A stretch of DNA of 64,000 nucleotides, taken from Curtobacterium sp. ISL-83. Its GTDB lineage: Bacteria > Actinomycetota > Actinomycetes > Actinomycetales > Microbacteriaceae. Every line of letters begins with the position of its first letter. Position 1 is the first letter of the stretch. A program made the position numbers and the translations under genes. The DNA is taken from positions 186,001-250,000 of the forward strand of contig NZ_JAGGPH010000009.1 of the NCBI RefSeq assembly GCF_018613895.1, given 5' to 3'. Below are positions 34,301 to 42,564 of the stretch, piece after piece. Under the pieces are notes generated by a model. That model was given only the letters and a program-made list of their open reading frames with translations. It was not told the DNA's origin and did no database searches.

Positions 34301-35036
34301 CGCCACGTTCGCCACGACGATCGACCTGGCGAAGGCCGCGTTGAACGACCCGAAGATCGATCCGGTCGTCGACTCGCAGCCGCTGAACGGCGGGGCCCCC
34401 GGCCAGGACGTCAACACGTTCGACAGTGCCGTCAAGGTCCTCACCGTGAGCGGGTCGGTCATCGGTGCGACGAAGGCGTTCGACTACTCGGTGCTGACCG
34501 AGTCGGCGTACGCCCCGGCACACGCGACCACCGGGTCCTCCGTGGTGGACGAGACCGCCTCGGCGGCCTTCGACCCGTCGGCTCCGGCGCTCACCTTCGC
34601 GCAGGGCACGACGACCGGGGTCCTGTTCGCGGACCGCGGTGCGCTCCGGGTCACCCGCGCCGCCGGGGTCACCACCGCCCGGGTCCTGCTGCTGCACCTC
34701 GGCAACGCGGTCGGCGACCAGGCCCAGACGGTCACGACGACGCTCGCCCAGCCGACGCTGTCGCTCGTCAAGGGCAGCGCGGTGCGGATCTCCGGCTCGA
34801 CGAAGGTCGGCGCGAAGCTCTTCGCCGAGCACGGTCGGTGGGACGCTCCGCGGGTGACGTACGCGTACCAGTGGCTCCGTGACGGTGTCGCCGTCCGCGG
34901 TGCCACCGGCGCGACGTACCGACTCGGCTCCTCCGACGTCGGCCACCGCTTCCAGGTGCAGGTCGTCGCGAAGGCGGCCGGGTTCCAGGACGGGGCGGCC
35001 ACCTCGAAGCCGACCGGCAAGGTGTCCCGCCGGTAG
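31359..35036 (+). CDS. Secreted S8 family subtilisin-like serine peptidase with PA domain
   Basis: A 1225-residue secreted protease. A signal peptide (about residues 24-48, ending GGAASA-AP) precedes an I9-type propeptide (to about 200). Catalytic residues are Asp in VAVLDTGLD (about 234), His in GGDHGTHVSG (about 311) and Ser in MSGTSMATPDVAG (about 654). A protease-associated domain is inserted between His and Ser (about 485-600). Beta-rich C-terminal domains follow, the last an Ig-like repeat with YAYQWLRDGVAVRGATGATY. The start is TTG at 31359, with an ideal AGGAGG 6 bases upstream. No wall anchor, so it is probably released; targets are unknown. Confidence 0.93.
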   Translation: MHRATPIHEPSTTPRTTPNPHRLARVVTAGIAVVAMTCGGLAVGGAASAAPTGLRSADLKLAQPLRDAKPSTTIAAFVRTTGQGALEVDAQAKGGDLTKSRKPSSAAAQRVQAITSTVRAVRAAVTRSDADATELYSTEYTVPGVAVVADVAALQEIAKRSDVESIIPLTPKQIVTPTVNPDAAAAPSGVDPSTVRPGADGVTPKNAASDVYTRSLDAWQQTGRTGKGVNVAVLDTGLDYTQADFGGPGTTAAYDAALASTSAPDPSWYDAAKFRGGYDFAGPTYNADPTSKAYDPTPAPDANPIDGKGGDHGTHVSGTIAGYGLTADKKTFRGDYTKLTTQTVQDMWVGPGTAPESGLYALKVFGDGGGSTDLTGAALDWVGQALTEGKDINVLNLSLGSDYGAPDDPDNAKIDALTARGVLPVIASGNAGDFTDIGGSPGNAEGALTVAASATGQSLYDGVQATAPADVAKTWRAQYSQNYQGTLPVEGDVVVPTTNVDGCAAFSADEAARVQGKIVWLKWTDGALECGSGARFNNVQAAGGVGVLLAGTLNTFDSGIAGNATIPGAELTKDSVTGLQSAALAGTLHVRFADELKGFELATDPEAVNTLASFTSRGVHGSFDDIVKPDIAGPGVNVISAANGTGDGRMSMSGTSMATPDVAGIAALTFESHPSWTAPEVKAALMNTATHDVKQGDGTASLLRQGTGRVDALQAVTAGTTVRSVENDQLVTASYGVVEVASPTTEKRTLQIANTDGQPHTYDVAYQPRVAEPGVAFALSTTRVTVRAHGTATVQLTVSIPDPTKLRRVTEPGQAPVQKGYQREFVAAASGLVTFTPTDKRLNPLRLGAYIAPKPVSQVQGSDVTFQKSARTADLTLRGRTVDQGDATTGYHAAVAPFVLGGTDPQEAFPAGSAKRSLQAADIRSYGASYDKASDTVAFGVQTAGPDANPGAVTNVEVLIDTNRDGTPDYLVYDAKSAAVDATFATTIDLAKAALNDPKIDPVVDSQPLNGGAPGQDVNTFDSAVKVLTVSGSVIGATKAFDYSVLTESAYAPAHATTGSSVVDETASAAFDPSAPALTFAQGTTTGVLFADRGALRVTRAAGVTTARVLLLHLGNAVGDQAQTVTTTLAQPTLSLVKGSAVRISGSTKVGAKLFAEHGRWDAPRVTYAYQWLRDGVAVRGATGATYRLGSSDVGHRFQVQVVAKAAGFQDGAATSKPTGKVSRR

Positions 35037-35047
35037 TCGTCGACGCC

Positions 35048-35082
35048 GGACGGGCGGGTGTGCGCGTCGCACCCGCCCGTCC
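35048..35082 (+). terminator. Terminator hairpin after the subtilase gene
   Basis: A 13-bp perfect stem (35048-35060 and 35070-35082) begins 12 bases after the stop codon. Confidence 0.7.
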
Positions 35083-35115
35083 CGCGCAGGCCACGAGATG
35101 CGGCTGCAGGACAGG

Positions 35116-35130
35116 TAGTTAGACAAACTA
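35116..35130. promoter_or_regulatory. AT-rich dyad, MarR-type operator candidate
   Basis: TAGTT-AGACA-AACTA is a perfect inverted repeat in an AT-rich island within high-GC DNA, 25 bases before a 56-codon gene. Its size and form are like operators of MarR-family regulators; no such regulator gene is in the window. Confidence 0.5.
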
Positions 35131-35154
35131 GTAGTTCACTGCCAAGCTGTTCTC

Positions 35155-35325
35155 ATGCCGATCAAGACCACTCTCATGCAGCTCCGGTCGGACCCGGCCG
35201 AGTGGTTGCGCCGGGGGCTCACGCCGCCGGACGTGATCCAGGCCATGGTCGAAGAGCGCCTCGCGATCCCCGGCCTGGCCCAGCCGGTGGGGGACCCGTC
35301 GTACGCCGACTTCTTCCTGGTGTGA
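35155..35325 (+). CDS. Small conserved-looking protein of unknown function, 56 residues
   Basis: The frame reads MPIKTTLMQLRSDPAEWLRR at the start and ends PVGDPSYADFFLV. It is a mixed, amphipathic, non-repetitive sequence with two predicted helices and an ordered hydrophobic ending, unlike random high-GC translation. It has its own AT-rich promoter region with a dyad (35116-35130) and is followed after 36 bases by a 48-bp palindrome that can end its transcript. No family is recognised. It is short enough to be missed by a length cut-off. Confidence 0.6.
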   Translation: MPIKTTLMQLRSDPAEWLRRGLTPPDVIQAMVEERLAIPGLAQPVGDPSYADFFLV

Positions 35326-35361
35326 CCTCCGCAGGTCCGGTCACCTGACCGGGTGTGGACA

Positions 35362-35409
35362 GACAGACGGGAGGCGCGGTGCCAGCTGGCACCGCGCCTC
35401 CCGTCTGTC
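35362..35409. terminator. 48-bp perfect palindrome, bidirectional terminator
   Basis: Bases 35362-35385 are the exact reverse complement of 35386-35409. The palindrome lies between two convergent small genes (stops at 35325 and 35425), so its RNA would fold into a very stable hairpin from either strand. Confidence 0.8.
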
Positions 35410-35424
35410 CGTACCCGGGTCGGA

Positions 35425-35598
35425 CTACTTGCCGATCTTGTCGTCGGCGGCGTGCTCCGCCTTGTCGATCTGGTCGGTGTGAGCGCCACCGGTGGCCTTG
35501 TCGGCCGCGCCGGCTGCCTTGTCGAGGCCGCTGTCGGTGGCCTGCTCGCCCTTGTCGCTGTCCGCGAAGTCCTTCGCCTTGTCGCCGAGTCCGCTCAT
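35425..35598 (-). CDS. MT0933-like (Rv0909-type) small antitoxin-family protein
   Basis: A 57-residue charged helical protein: GLGDKAKDFADSDKGEQATD, DKAAGAADKATGGAHTDQID and KAEHAADDKIGK. The pattern of Asp-Lys-Ala repeats with TGG and DQIDKAE is the MT0933-like antitoxin family (PF14013 type), often annotated simply as antitoxin; CsbD-like stress proteins look similar. No toxin gene lies beside it. AGGAG stands 7 bases before the ATG at 35598. Confidence 0.75.
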   Translation of the reverse strand: MSGLGDKAKDFADSDKGEQATDSGLDKAAGAADKATGGAHTDQIDKAEHAADDKIGK

Positions 35599-35755
35599 GT
35601 CGTGCTCCTTCGTCGTGGGTCTGGATGGTCGTGCTGGTCGTGCTCGTGTCGGCCCGGCCGGTGCTGCTGACCGGGCACGACCGACGCTGCCCCTGGTCGG
35701 GTCCGTGCGCTCCCAGGTGTGGCCGGTTCTCCACAGGCAGGTAGCGCGCAGATGA

Positions 35756-37125
<1,370 letters not shown>

Positions 37126-37126
<1 letters not shown>

Positions 37127-37683
37127 TGCGGATCCTCTTCGTCTGCAGCGGCAACATCTGCCGCTCCCCATTGGGTGCGCAGGTGCTGCAGACGCGTCTC
37201 GCCGACGCCGCCCGCGCGCACGTCATCGAGTCGGCCGGCACCATCGCCGACGACGGCGCCGCCATGGACGACGCGGCTGCGGCCCAGTCGCGTCGTCTCG
37301 GCGGTGACCCGTCGTCGCACGCCTCCCGGTACCTGACGCCCGAGATCGCCGCAGCGGCCGACCTGGTGCTCACCGCCGAGCGGTCGCACCGCGCGGCCGT
37401 GGTGTCCCTGGCACCCCGGACCGCGAAGCGGGCGTTCACGATCAAGCAGTTCGCCCGGGTGCTCGACGGGCTGGAACCCGGGGACCTGGACGGCGTCAGC
37501 ACGCCCGAGCAGTTGGTCGAGCGGGTCGCCCGGCTGCGGGGGACCGTGCCGCCGCCGGCCGACCCCGCGGACGACGACGTGGACGACCCCTACCGGCGGT
37601 CGACGGCGACGCACGAGCGGGTGGCGGACGAGATCGACCGTGCCCTGGCGAAGATCGCGGACGCGGTGCGCGCCGTCTCCTGA
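37126..37683 (+). CDS. Low-molecular-weight protein tyrosine phosphatase (Wzb-like)
   Basis: A 185-residue cytosolic phosphatase. The P-loop FVCSGNICRSPLG is at residues 6-18 with the catalytic Cys, and the general-acid loop is present as DDVDDPYRRS (about residue 146). Proteins of this type remove phosphate from tyrosine kinases such as the Wzc-like protein encoded 2.4 kb downstream, so it is a fair candidate for its partner, although it is cotranscribed with purA. ATG overlaps the purA stop by one base. Confidence 0.9.
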
Positions 37684-37684
37684 C

Positions 37685-37760
37685 CCGAGCGCAGCAGGAC
37701 CCGAGCGCAGCAGGACCGAGCGCAGCAGGACCGAGTGCAGCAGGACCGAGCGCAGCCGGG
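37685..37760. repeat. Tandem repeat of 15-16 bp, five units
   Basis: Five copies of CCGAGCGCAGCAGGA (one with a single change, the last diverged) fill the gap between the convergent phosphatase and PP2C genes. The function is unknown; it does not form a CRISPR-like array, since there are no spacers. Confidence 0.75.
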
Positions 37761-37780
37761 CGGTCGGCTCGGCCGGTCGG

Positions 37781-39181
37781 TCAGCCTGCGCGGTGGAACG
37801 AGCCAGCGGTCAGGTCGCTGCCCGCCCGGTCCTCGGTGTCAGCGGTCACCAGGTCACGCCGGACGGCGATGATGGTGACGTCGTCGTCGTGCGGCACCGA
37901 CGCCGCCCGCTCCGACAGGGCCGCGACGAGCGCCGCCGGGTCGTGGTCCGCCGACACCAGCGCGGCGACCTGGTCCACGGCGTCGTCGTTGCCGTCGAAC
38001 AGGTCGAGCACGCCGTCGCTGAACGCGATGAGCAGGTCGCCCGGCCCGAGCGTCGTCGCCGACGTGGCCCATTCGTCCCGGATGCCGAGTCCGAGCGGCA
38101 GGTCGACGGAGTGCAGGCGTTCGATCGGATCCACGGCGTCACCGGTGCCGGTGCCAGCGCCGGTGCCGCTCCCGCTGCCGGCACGGTCGCGGTCCGTCCG
38201 GTCGGCGCGCAGGATGAAGCTGAGACCGTGCCCCGCGTCGGCCCAGCGGACAGAGCCGTCGTCGCCGAACCGTGCGTGGAACAGCGTGGTGAACGTCACG
38301 TTCATCGCGGCATTGTCGGCGGTGAGCCCGTCCGATGCTCGTCGGAGCGCCTCCGAGGGGTCATCGACGGTCCGCGCACTCCGCAGGGTCGCACGGACGG
38401 CCGCGGCGATCAGCCCGGCGCCGACGCCCTTGCCCATCACGTCCCCGAGGCTCACAGCCAAGCCCTGCGGCGTGCTGTACCAGTCGAAGAAGTCCCCACC
38501 GACGGTCTTCGCCGGCATGCAGGCACCCGCCACGCGGAGCCCGTCGAAGACCCGGCTCAGCGCGGCTCCGTCGGCATCGACGCGCGTGGTCGGCAGCAGG
38601 GAACGCTGCACCGCGCCGGCACGGCTGATCTCGTCGCGGACGACTGCTTCGCTGGCCTCCGCGGTCTGCACGCTCTGCCGGGCGTGGCGCGACAGCTCCT
38701 GGACGATGCCGGCGACCGTCCCGAACACGACCACGGTGATGCCGAGTCGCACGAGCTCGCTCGACCCGATCGGCGTGCCCGGTCGCAGCAGGACGGGGGC
38801 GAGGATCACGGCCGTCACACCGACGGCGGCGAACACGACCGTCTGCCGGCCCCGGAGCGACGCGCACCAGACCACGGGCAGGACCACGAGCGACGTGAAC
38901 ACCGAGGTCTCGGCGCCGGTCCCGGTGCGCAACAGTGCGACGGCCAGGAAGTCGAGCACGATCACGATCGACACCAGGGACTGCGCCCCGGGGAACAGGT
39001 GCGACGCGACCGCGACGAGCGTTGCGAGCGAGATCACGACGATGCTCGCCACGAAGACGCCGTCGTTGGACACGCCCAGCGTCGGGAGCACGACACTGAG
39101 CAGCGCGGCGACCCCGAGCAGGATGCTGATCGGCGCCTGTCGGACGAGCGAGCTGTCGATGATGCTGGTTGGGCGAGACAT
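37781..39181 (-). CDS. Membrane PP2C/SpoIIE-type serine/threonine phosphatase
   Basis: A 466-residue protein with about six N-terminal membrane helices (residues 18-165), a short coiled linker (about 170-200) and a cytosolic SpoIIE domain. Phosphatase metal motifs are visible: CMPAKTVGGDFFDWYS, LSLGDVMGKG-type VSLGDVMGKGVGAGL and DLLIAFSDGVLDLFDGNDD. It should dephosphorylate an anti-sigma-factor antagonist or similar partner, as in general stress pathways; no such partner gene is nearby. TAGCCT lies 9 bases before the ATG. Confidence 0.9.
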   Translation of the reverse strand: MSRPTSIIDSSLVRQAPISILLGVAALLSVVLPTLGVSNDGVFVASIVVISLATLVAVASHLFPGAQSLVSIVIVLDFLAVALLRTGTGAETSVFTSLVVLPVVWCASLRGRQTVVFAAVGVTAVILAPVLLRPGTPIGSSELVRLGITVVVFGTVAGIVQELSRHARQSVQTAEASEAVVRDEISRAGAVQRSLLPTTRVDADGAALSRVFDGLRVAGACMPAKTVGGDFFDWYSTPQGLAVSLGDVMGKGVGAGLIAAAVRATLRSARTVDDPSEALRRASDGLTADNAAMNVTFTTLFHARFGDDGSVRWADAGHGLSFILRADRTDRDRAGSGSGTGAGTGTGDAVDPIERLHSVDLPLGLGIRDEWATSATTLGPGDLLIAFSDGVLDLFDGNDDAVDQVAALVSADHDPAALVAALSERAASVPHDDDVTIIAVRRDLVTADTEDRAGSDLTAGSFHRAG

Positions 39182-39243
39182 GCTCGTGGAAGGCTACCGG
39201 TCGGGGGTCCTCGCCGTGCCGGGGACGGACCGCGTCAGGTCGC

Positions 39244-39966
39244 TCAGCGCGGCCAGGTGAGCACGACGGCGACGGTGTTGAACAGCACGTGCGCCAGGAT
39301 CGCTCCACCGATGCGCCCGGTCATGGCCACGAGCGTGCCGGTGAGCAGGCCGAGCAGGAACGTGGTCACGAACACCTCGAACCCGATGAGCGAACTCGAC
39401 GGGCTGCCGATCAGCAGGTGCAGGACCGCGAACAGGAACGCGGTGAGCAGGACGGCGAGGAACCGCGTGCGCGGGGTCAGAGCGTCCGCCAAGCGCCGCT
39501 GGAAGAGCCCGCGGAACACGATCTCCTCGAGCACCGGGCTGACCAGGCAGACGCCGATCGCCGACACGACCAACAGTCCGACGTCGGGAGCGCCGAGCGT
39601 CGGCGCCGGACTGAGACCCGAGGACCCGGTGATGGACAGGGACAGGAACGCGTCCACACCGCGGCAGACGATCACGATGCCGATCGCGAAGACGGCGTCG
39701 CCCAGGTCGAGTCGCAGGCGAGGCAGGGCGTCCGGCCGGGAGGCGCGGCGCACCACCCAGCCAGCGCCCACCACGAGGGGTGCCCAGACCGCCACGTCGG
39801 CGGCCAGGACCTGCAGGACGGGGGAGGGGATGCCTCCAGACCGGGCGATCGTCCCGACCAGTCGGGACAGCACGACGGCCACGGCCATCGCGATGAGCAG
39901 GGCGACGAGGTCGCGCTGACGCGCGGACTCGAGCTCGGTGACGGCCGGTTCCGGAGCGCTGCTCAT
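39244..39966 (-). CDS. CPBP-family intramembrane metalloprotease-like protein
   Basis: A 240-residue membrane protein with seven to eight helices. CPBP motifs are VLEEIVFRGLFQRRLA (about residues 146-161), FAVLHLLIG and ILAHVLFNTVAV near the end. It is shorter than the CPBP protein at 16954 and only distantly similar. The position before the exopolysaccharide locus may be accidental; the genes are divergent. TACGGT is 6 bases before ATG 39966, fitting a leaderless start. Confidence 0.85.
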   Translation of the reverse strand: MSSAPEPAVTELESARQRDLVALLIAMAVAVVLSRLVGTIARSGGIPSPVLQVLAADVAVWAPLVVGAGWVVRRASRPDALPRLRLDLGDAVFAIGIVIVCRGVDAFLSLSITGSSGLSPAPTLGAPDVGLLVVSAIGVCLVSPVLEEIVFRGLFQRRLADALTPRTRFLAVLLTAFLFAVLHLLIGSPSSSLIGFEVFVTTFLLGLLTGTLVAMTGRIGGAILAHVLFNTVAVVLTWPR

Positions 39967-40121
39967 GCCGCCACCGTAGGGGACGGGAGGCGCAGATCGC
40001 GAGATACCGTCAACGTGGCCGCATCCGTGTGGCACTATTTGCATGTTGTGTGCTGGGAGAATCCCGGCCTTCCTGGGCAGGGGCCGCAGGAGCACGACGA
40101 GCGTCGGGGAAGGCGGGCCGC

Positions 40122-41564
40122 GTGGAACTACGCGACTACATCACAGTGCTGCGCAAGGGATGGGTCCTCATCCTGGTGCTCGCACTGGTCGGGGTGGCCG
40201 CGGCCGCCGGGTACTCACTGCTGAAGAAGCCGGTGTACTCGGCTTCCGCGCAGGTGTTCGTGTCGACGGAGACGTCGGGCAGCGCCAGCGACCTGGCGCA
40301 GGGGAACACGTTCTCGCAGCAGCGGGTGCTGACCTACTCGAACCTGGCATCGACGCCGATCGTGCTGCTGCCCGTGATCGCCACGCTGAAGCTGCCCGTC
40401 ACCGCGGACCAGCTCGCGTCGCAGATCACCGCGACCGCGCCGACGAGCACAACCCTGATCTCGATCTCGGTCAACGACACCGACCCGGTCCGTGCCGCGG
40501 ACATCGCGAACGCGACCTCGCAGAGCCTGACGAACGTCGTGCAGAGCATCGAGGCGACGGACGCGAACGGGTCGAGCACCGTCAAGCTCACCCGGGTGAA
40601 GCAGGCCGAGGTCCCCGAGAAGCCCGTCAGCCCGAACGTGCCCGTCAACGTGGCGCTCGGACTGCTCGTCGGACTGGCGCTCGGCGTCGGGATCGCCGTG
40701 CTGCGTGAGACGCTCGACAACCGGGTCCGCACCGAGGACGACGTCGCGAAGATCAGCGACAAGCCCGTCGTCGGCGGCATCGCCTACGACAGCAAGGCGT
40801 CCGAACGGCCCCTCATCGTGCAGGTCGACCCGCGGAGCCCCCGCGCGGAGTCGTTCCGCACGCTCCGCACGAACCTGCAGTTCCTGGACATCGGGACCGG
40901 ATCCCGCACCTTCGTGATGACCTCGTCGGTGCAGTCCGAGGGCAAGAGCACCACGGTCGCCAACCTTGCGATCGCGCTGGACAGCGCCGGCTTCCGCGTG
41001 ATCCTGATCGACGCCGACCTGCGCCGCCCGCGGGTCGCCGAGTACATGGAGATCGAGGGGAACTCCGGACTCACGGACGTGCTCATCGGGCGTGCCGAGC
41101 TCGAGGACGTCGCGCAGCCCTGGGGCCGCGGCAACCTGGTCGTGCTGCCCGCCGGTCCGATCCCGCCCAACCCGTCGGAACTCCTCGGCTCCCGGGCAAT
41201 GGAGGAGCTCATCCGCAGGCTCGAGCGCGAGTTCGACTACGTGCTCTTCGATGCCCCGCCGCTACTGCCCGTCACCGACGCCGCGATCCTGGCCAAGAAG
41301 GCGTCCGGCGCGATGATCGCCGTCGCTGCGGGCAAGACCCACAAGGGGCAGCTCGCCGGTGCGGTGTCGTCGCTCGAGAACGTCGGCGCCCCGATCGCCG
41401 GCTTCGTCATGACGATGATGCCGATCAAGGGCCCGGGCGCGTACGGCTACGGCCGCTACGGGTACGGCTACGGGTACGGCCTCGACACCGAGGAACCCAC
41501 CAAGGTGGCGTCGCCGAAGCGCAGCGGGAAGAAGGCCGGCGTCCTGCGTCGCGCCGACCGCTGA
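40122..41564 (+). CDS. Wzz/Wzc-like polysaccharide co-polymerase with tyrosine kinase domain
   Basis: A 480-residue protein. The Wzz-type chain-length domain has two membrane helices (about residues 16-36 and 177-197) around a soluble region; the cytosolic BY-kinase follows with Walker A SSVQSEGKSTTVANLA (about 266-281), Walker A' VILIDADLRRP and Walker B VLFDAPPLLP. The C-terminal tyrosine cluster is YGYGRYGYGYGYG (about 441-453). It should set chain length and regulate export by cycles of autophosphorylation. The GTG at 40122 begins the conserved LRDYITVLRKGW; it opens the polysaccharide locus. Confidence 0.93.
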   Translation: MELRDYITVLRKGWVLILVLALVGVAAAAGYSLLKKPVYSASAQVFVSTETSGSASDLAQGNTFSQQRVLTYSNLASTPIVLLPVIATLKLPVTADQLASQITATAPTSTTLISISVNDTDPVRAADIANATSQSLTNVVQSIEATDANGSSTVKLTRVKQAEVPEKPVSPNVPVNVALGLLVGLALGVGIAVLRETLDNRVRTEDDVAKISDKPVVGGIAYDSKASERPLIVQVDPRSPRAESFRTLRTNLQFLDIGTGSRTFVMTSSVQSEGKSTTVANLAIALDSAGFRVILIDADLRRPRVAEYMEIEGNSGLTDVLIGRAELEDVAQPWGRGNLVVLPAGPIPPNPSELLGSRAMEELIRRLEREFDYVLFDAPPLLPVTDAAILAKKASGAMIAVAAGKTHKGQLAGAVSSLENVGAPIAGFVMTMMPIKGPGAYGYGRYGYGYGYGLDTEEPTKVASPKRSGKKAGVLRRADR

Positions 41565-41574
41565 GGACCGCCCC

Positions 41575-42564
41575 ATGGACGTGCGACGACGGACCCGACG
41601 CATCGGGCGGCCTGCGACACGGACGACCCTGACGTGGGTCGCCGTCGTGATCGTGGCGCTCGTCGTCGTCGACGTCGTGCTCGTCGCGCTCGCCCTCGGT
41701 CGCACCGGAGCCGAGCACAGCCGACCGGCCGGACCGATCCCGACGTACTCGAGCGCGCCGGTGCCGTCCCGCACGCCGGGCAGCAAGCCGACGTCGACCC
41801 CGGCGGCGAACCCGGGCGCGACCCCGACCGCGAACGCCGGTGCGCAGACCGCGACCAGCGGTGCGTCCGGCCGCCGTCTGCTGTCCGCGGTCGACGCGAC
41901 GGAGGCATGGCGGGCCTCCAGTGGGCGCTGCGGCGGTGACGCACCGGTCCTCGAGCGCAGCACCGACGCCGGAGCGACGTGGAAGGCCGTCCACCTCGGG
42001 TCCGACGTGCGGTCGCTCATCGCGATCCGTGCCTCCAGCTCGTCGCTCTCGATCGTCGCCGGCATCGGCGACGGATGTGAGACGACGACGCGCACCAGCA
42101 CGGACGACGCGGCGTCCTGGACGGCGGGAGCGGCCGGCGCCGCAGGCGCCGGACTCGCCGACGGCGGCGTCGTCCTGTCCACGGGGACCGTCCCGGCGCC
42201 CTGCGCCGACCCGGTGCAGGCGTTCCAGGGGCAGCACACGTCCGTCGTCGTCTGCGGCGACGCGCTCGACTGGCGCAGCGGGACCGACGCCTGGGTGCGG
42301 GTGCCCATCACCGGCGTCCGCTCTCTCGGGGTCGACGGGAACGCATACACGATCGCGCGCGTCGGGGCGGTGGGCTGCGACGGTGTCGACATCGCCACCA
42401 TGCCGGCGACCGGCGTGACCGCGTCGTCGACCGTCACGTCGATCGGCTGTTGGTCGGCGGCGGCCACCGACGGGCCCGTGACGATCAACCGGGCCGGGCA
42501 GGCCGTGTGGGCCTGGGCCGGTGACGTGGTGCACGTGTCGGGGGACGGCGGGAAGTCGTGGTGA
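41575..42564 (+). CDS. Membrane-anchored BNR-repeat-like extracytoplasmic protein
   Basis: A 329-residue protein with one N-terminal membrane helix (about residues 20-41), a Pro/Ser/Thr/Ala linker (50-98) and a beta-rich outer domain. Short blocks ERSTDAGATWKAVHLG, TSTDDAASWTAG and VHVSGDGGKSW have the Ser-x-Asp-x-Gly-x-Thr-Trp pattern of BNR repeats, as in sialidase or photosystem-assembly propeller proteins. Cysteines in pairs suggest disulfides. It lies between the co-polymerase and initiating transferase genes; its stop overlaps the next start (TGATG). A role in polymer assembly or attachment is inferred only from place. Confidence 0.7.
   Translation: MDVRRRTRRIGRPATRTTLTWVAVVIVALVVVDVVLVALALGRTGAEHSRPAGPIPTYSSAPVPSRTPGSKPTSTPAANPGATPTANAGAQTATSGASGRRLLSAVDATEAWRASSGRCGGDAPVLERSTDAGATWKAVHLGSDVRSLIAIRASSSSLSIVAGIGDGCETTTRTSTDDAASWTAGAAGAAGAGLADGGVVLSTGTVPAPCADPVQAFQGQHTSVVVCGDALDWRSGTDAWVRVPITGVRSLGVDGNAYTIARVGAVGCDGVDIATMPATGVTASSTVTSIGCWSAAATDGPVTINRAGQAVWAWAGDVVHVSGDGGKSW

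Noticed and set aside
31332-35126. Very long open frame on the minus strand opposite the subtilase gene
   Set aside because: It is a third-position shadow: Arg/Val/Gly/Asp-rich translation without motifs, while the plus strand has an intact catalytic triad, signal peptide and ribosome site.
35155-35598. Toxin-antitoxin pair formed by the two small genes
   Set aside because: They are convergent and separated by a 48-bp palindrome, not co-transcribed, and the 56-residue protein has no toxin features.
37685-37760. Possible CRISPR array
   Set aside because: Units are 15-16 bp and directly joined without spacers, and no cas genes are present.
40029-40121. N-terminal extension of the Wzc-like kinase from ATG 40029
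   Set aside because: The extra 31 residues (with Cys, Trp, Arg) are unlike the family, whose members begin at the LRDY segment encoded just after GTG 40122.
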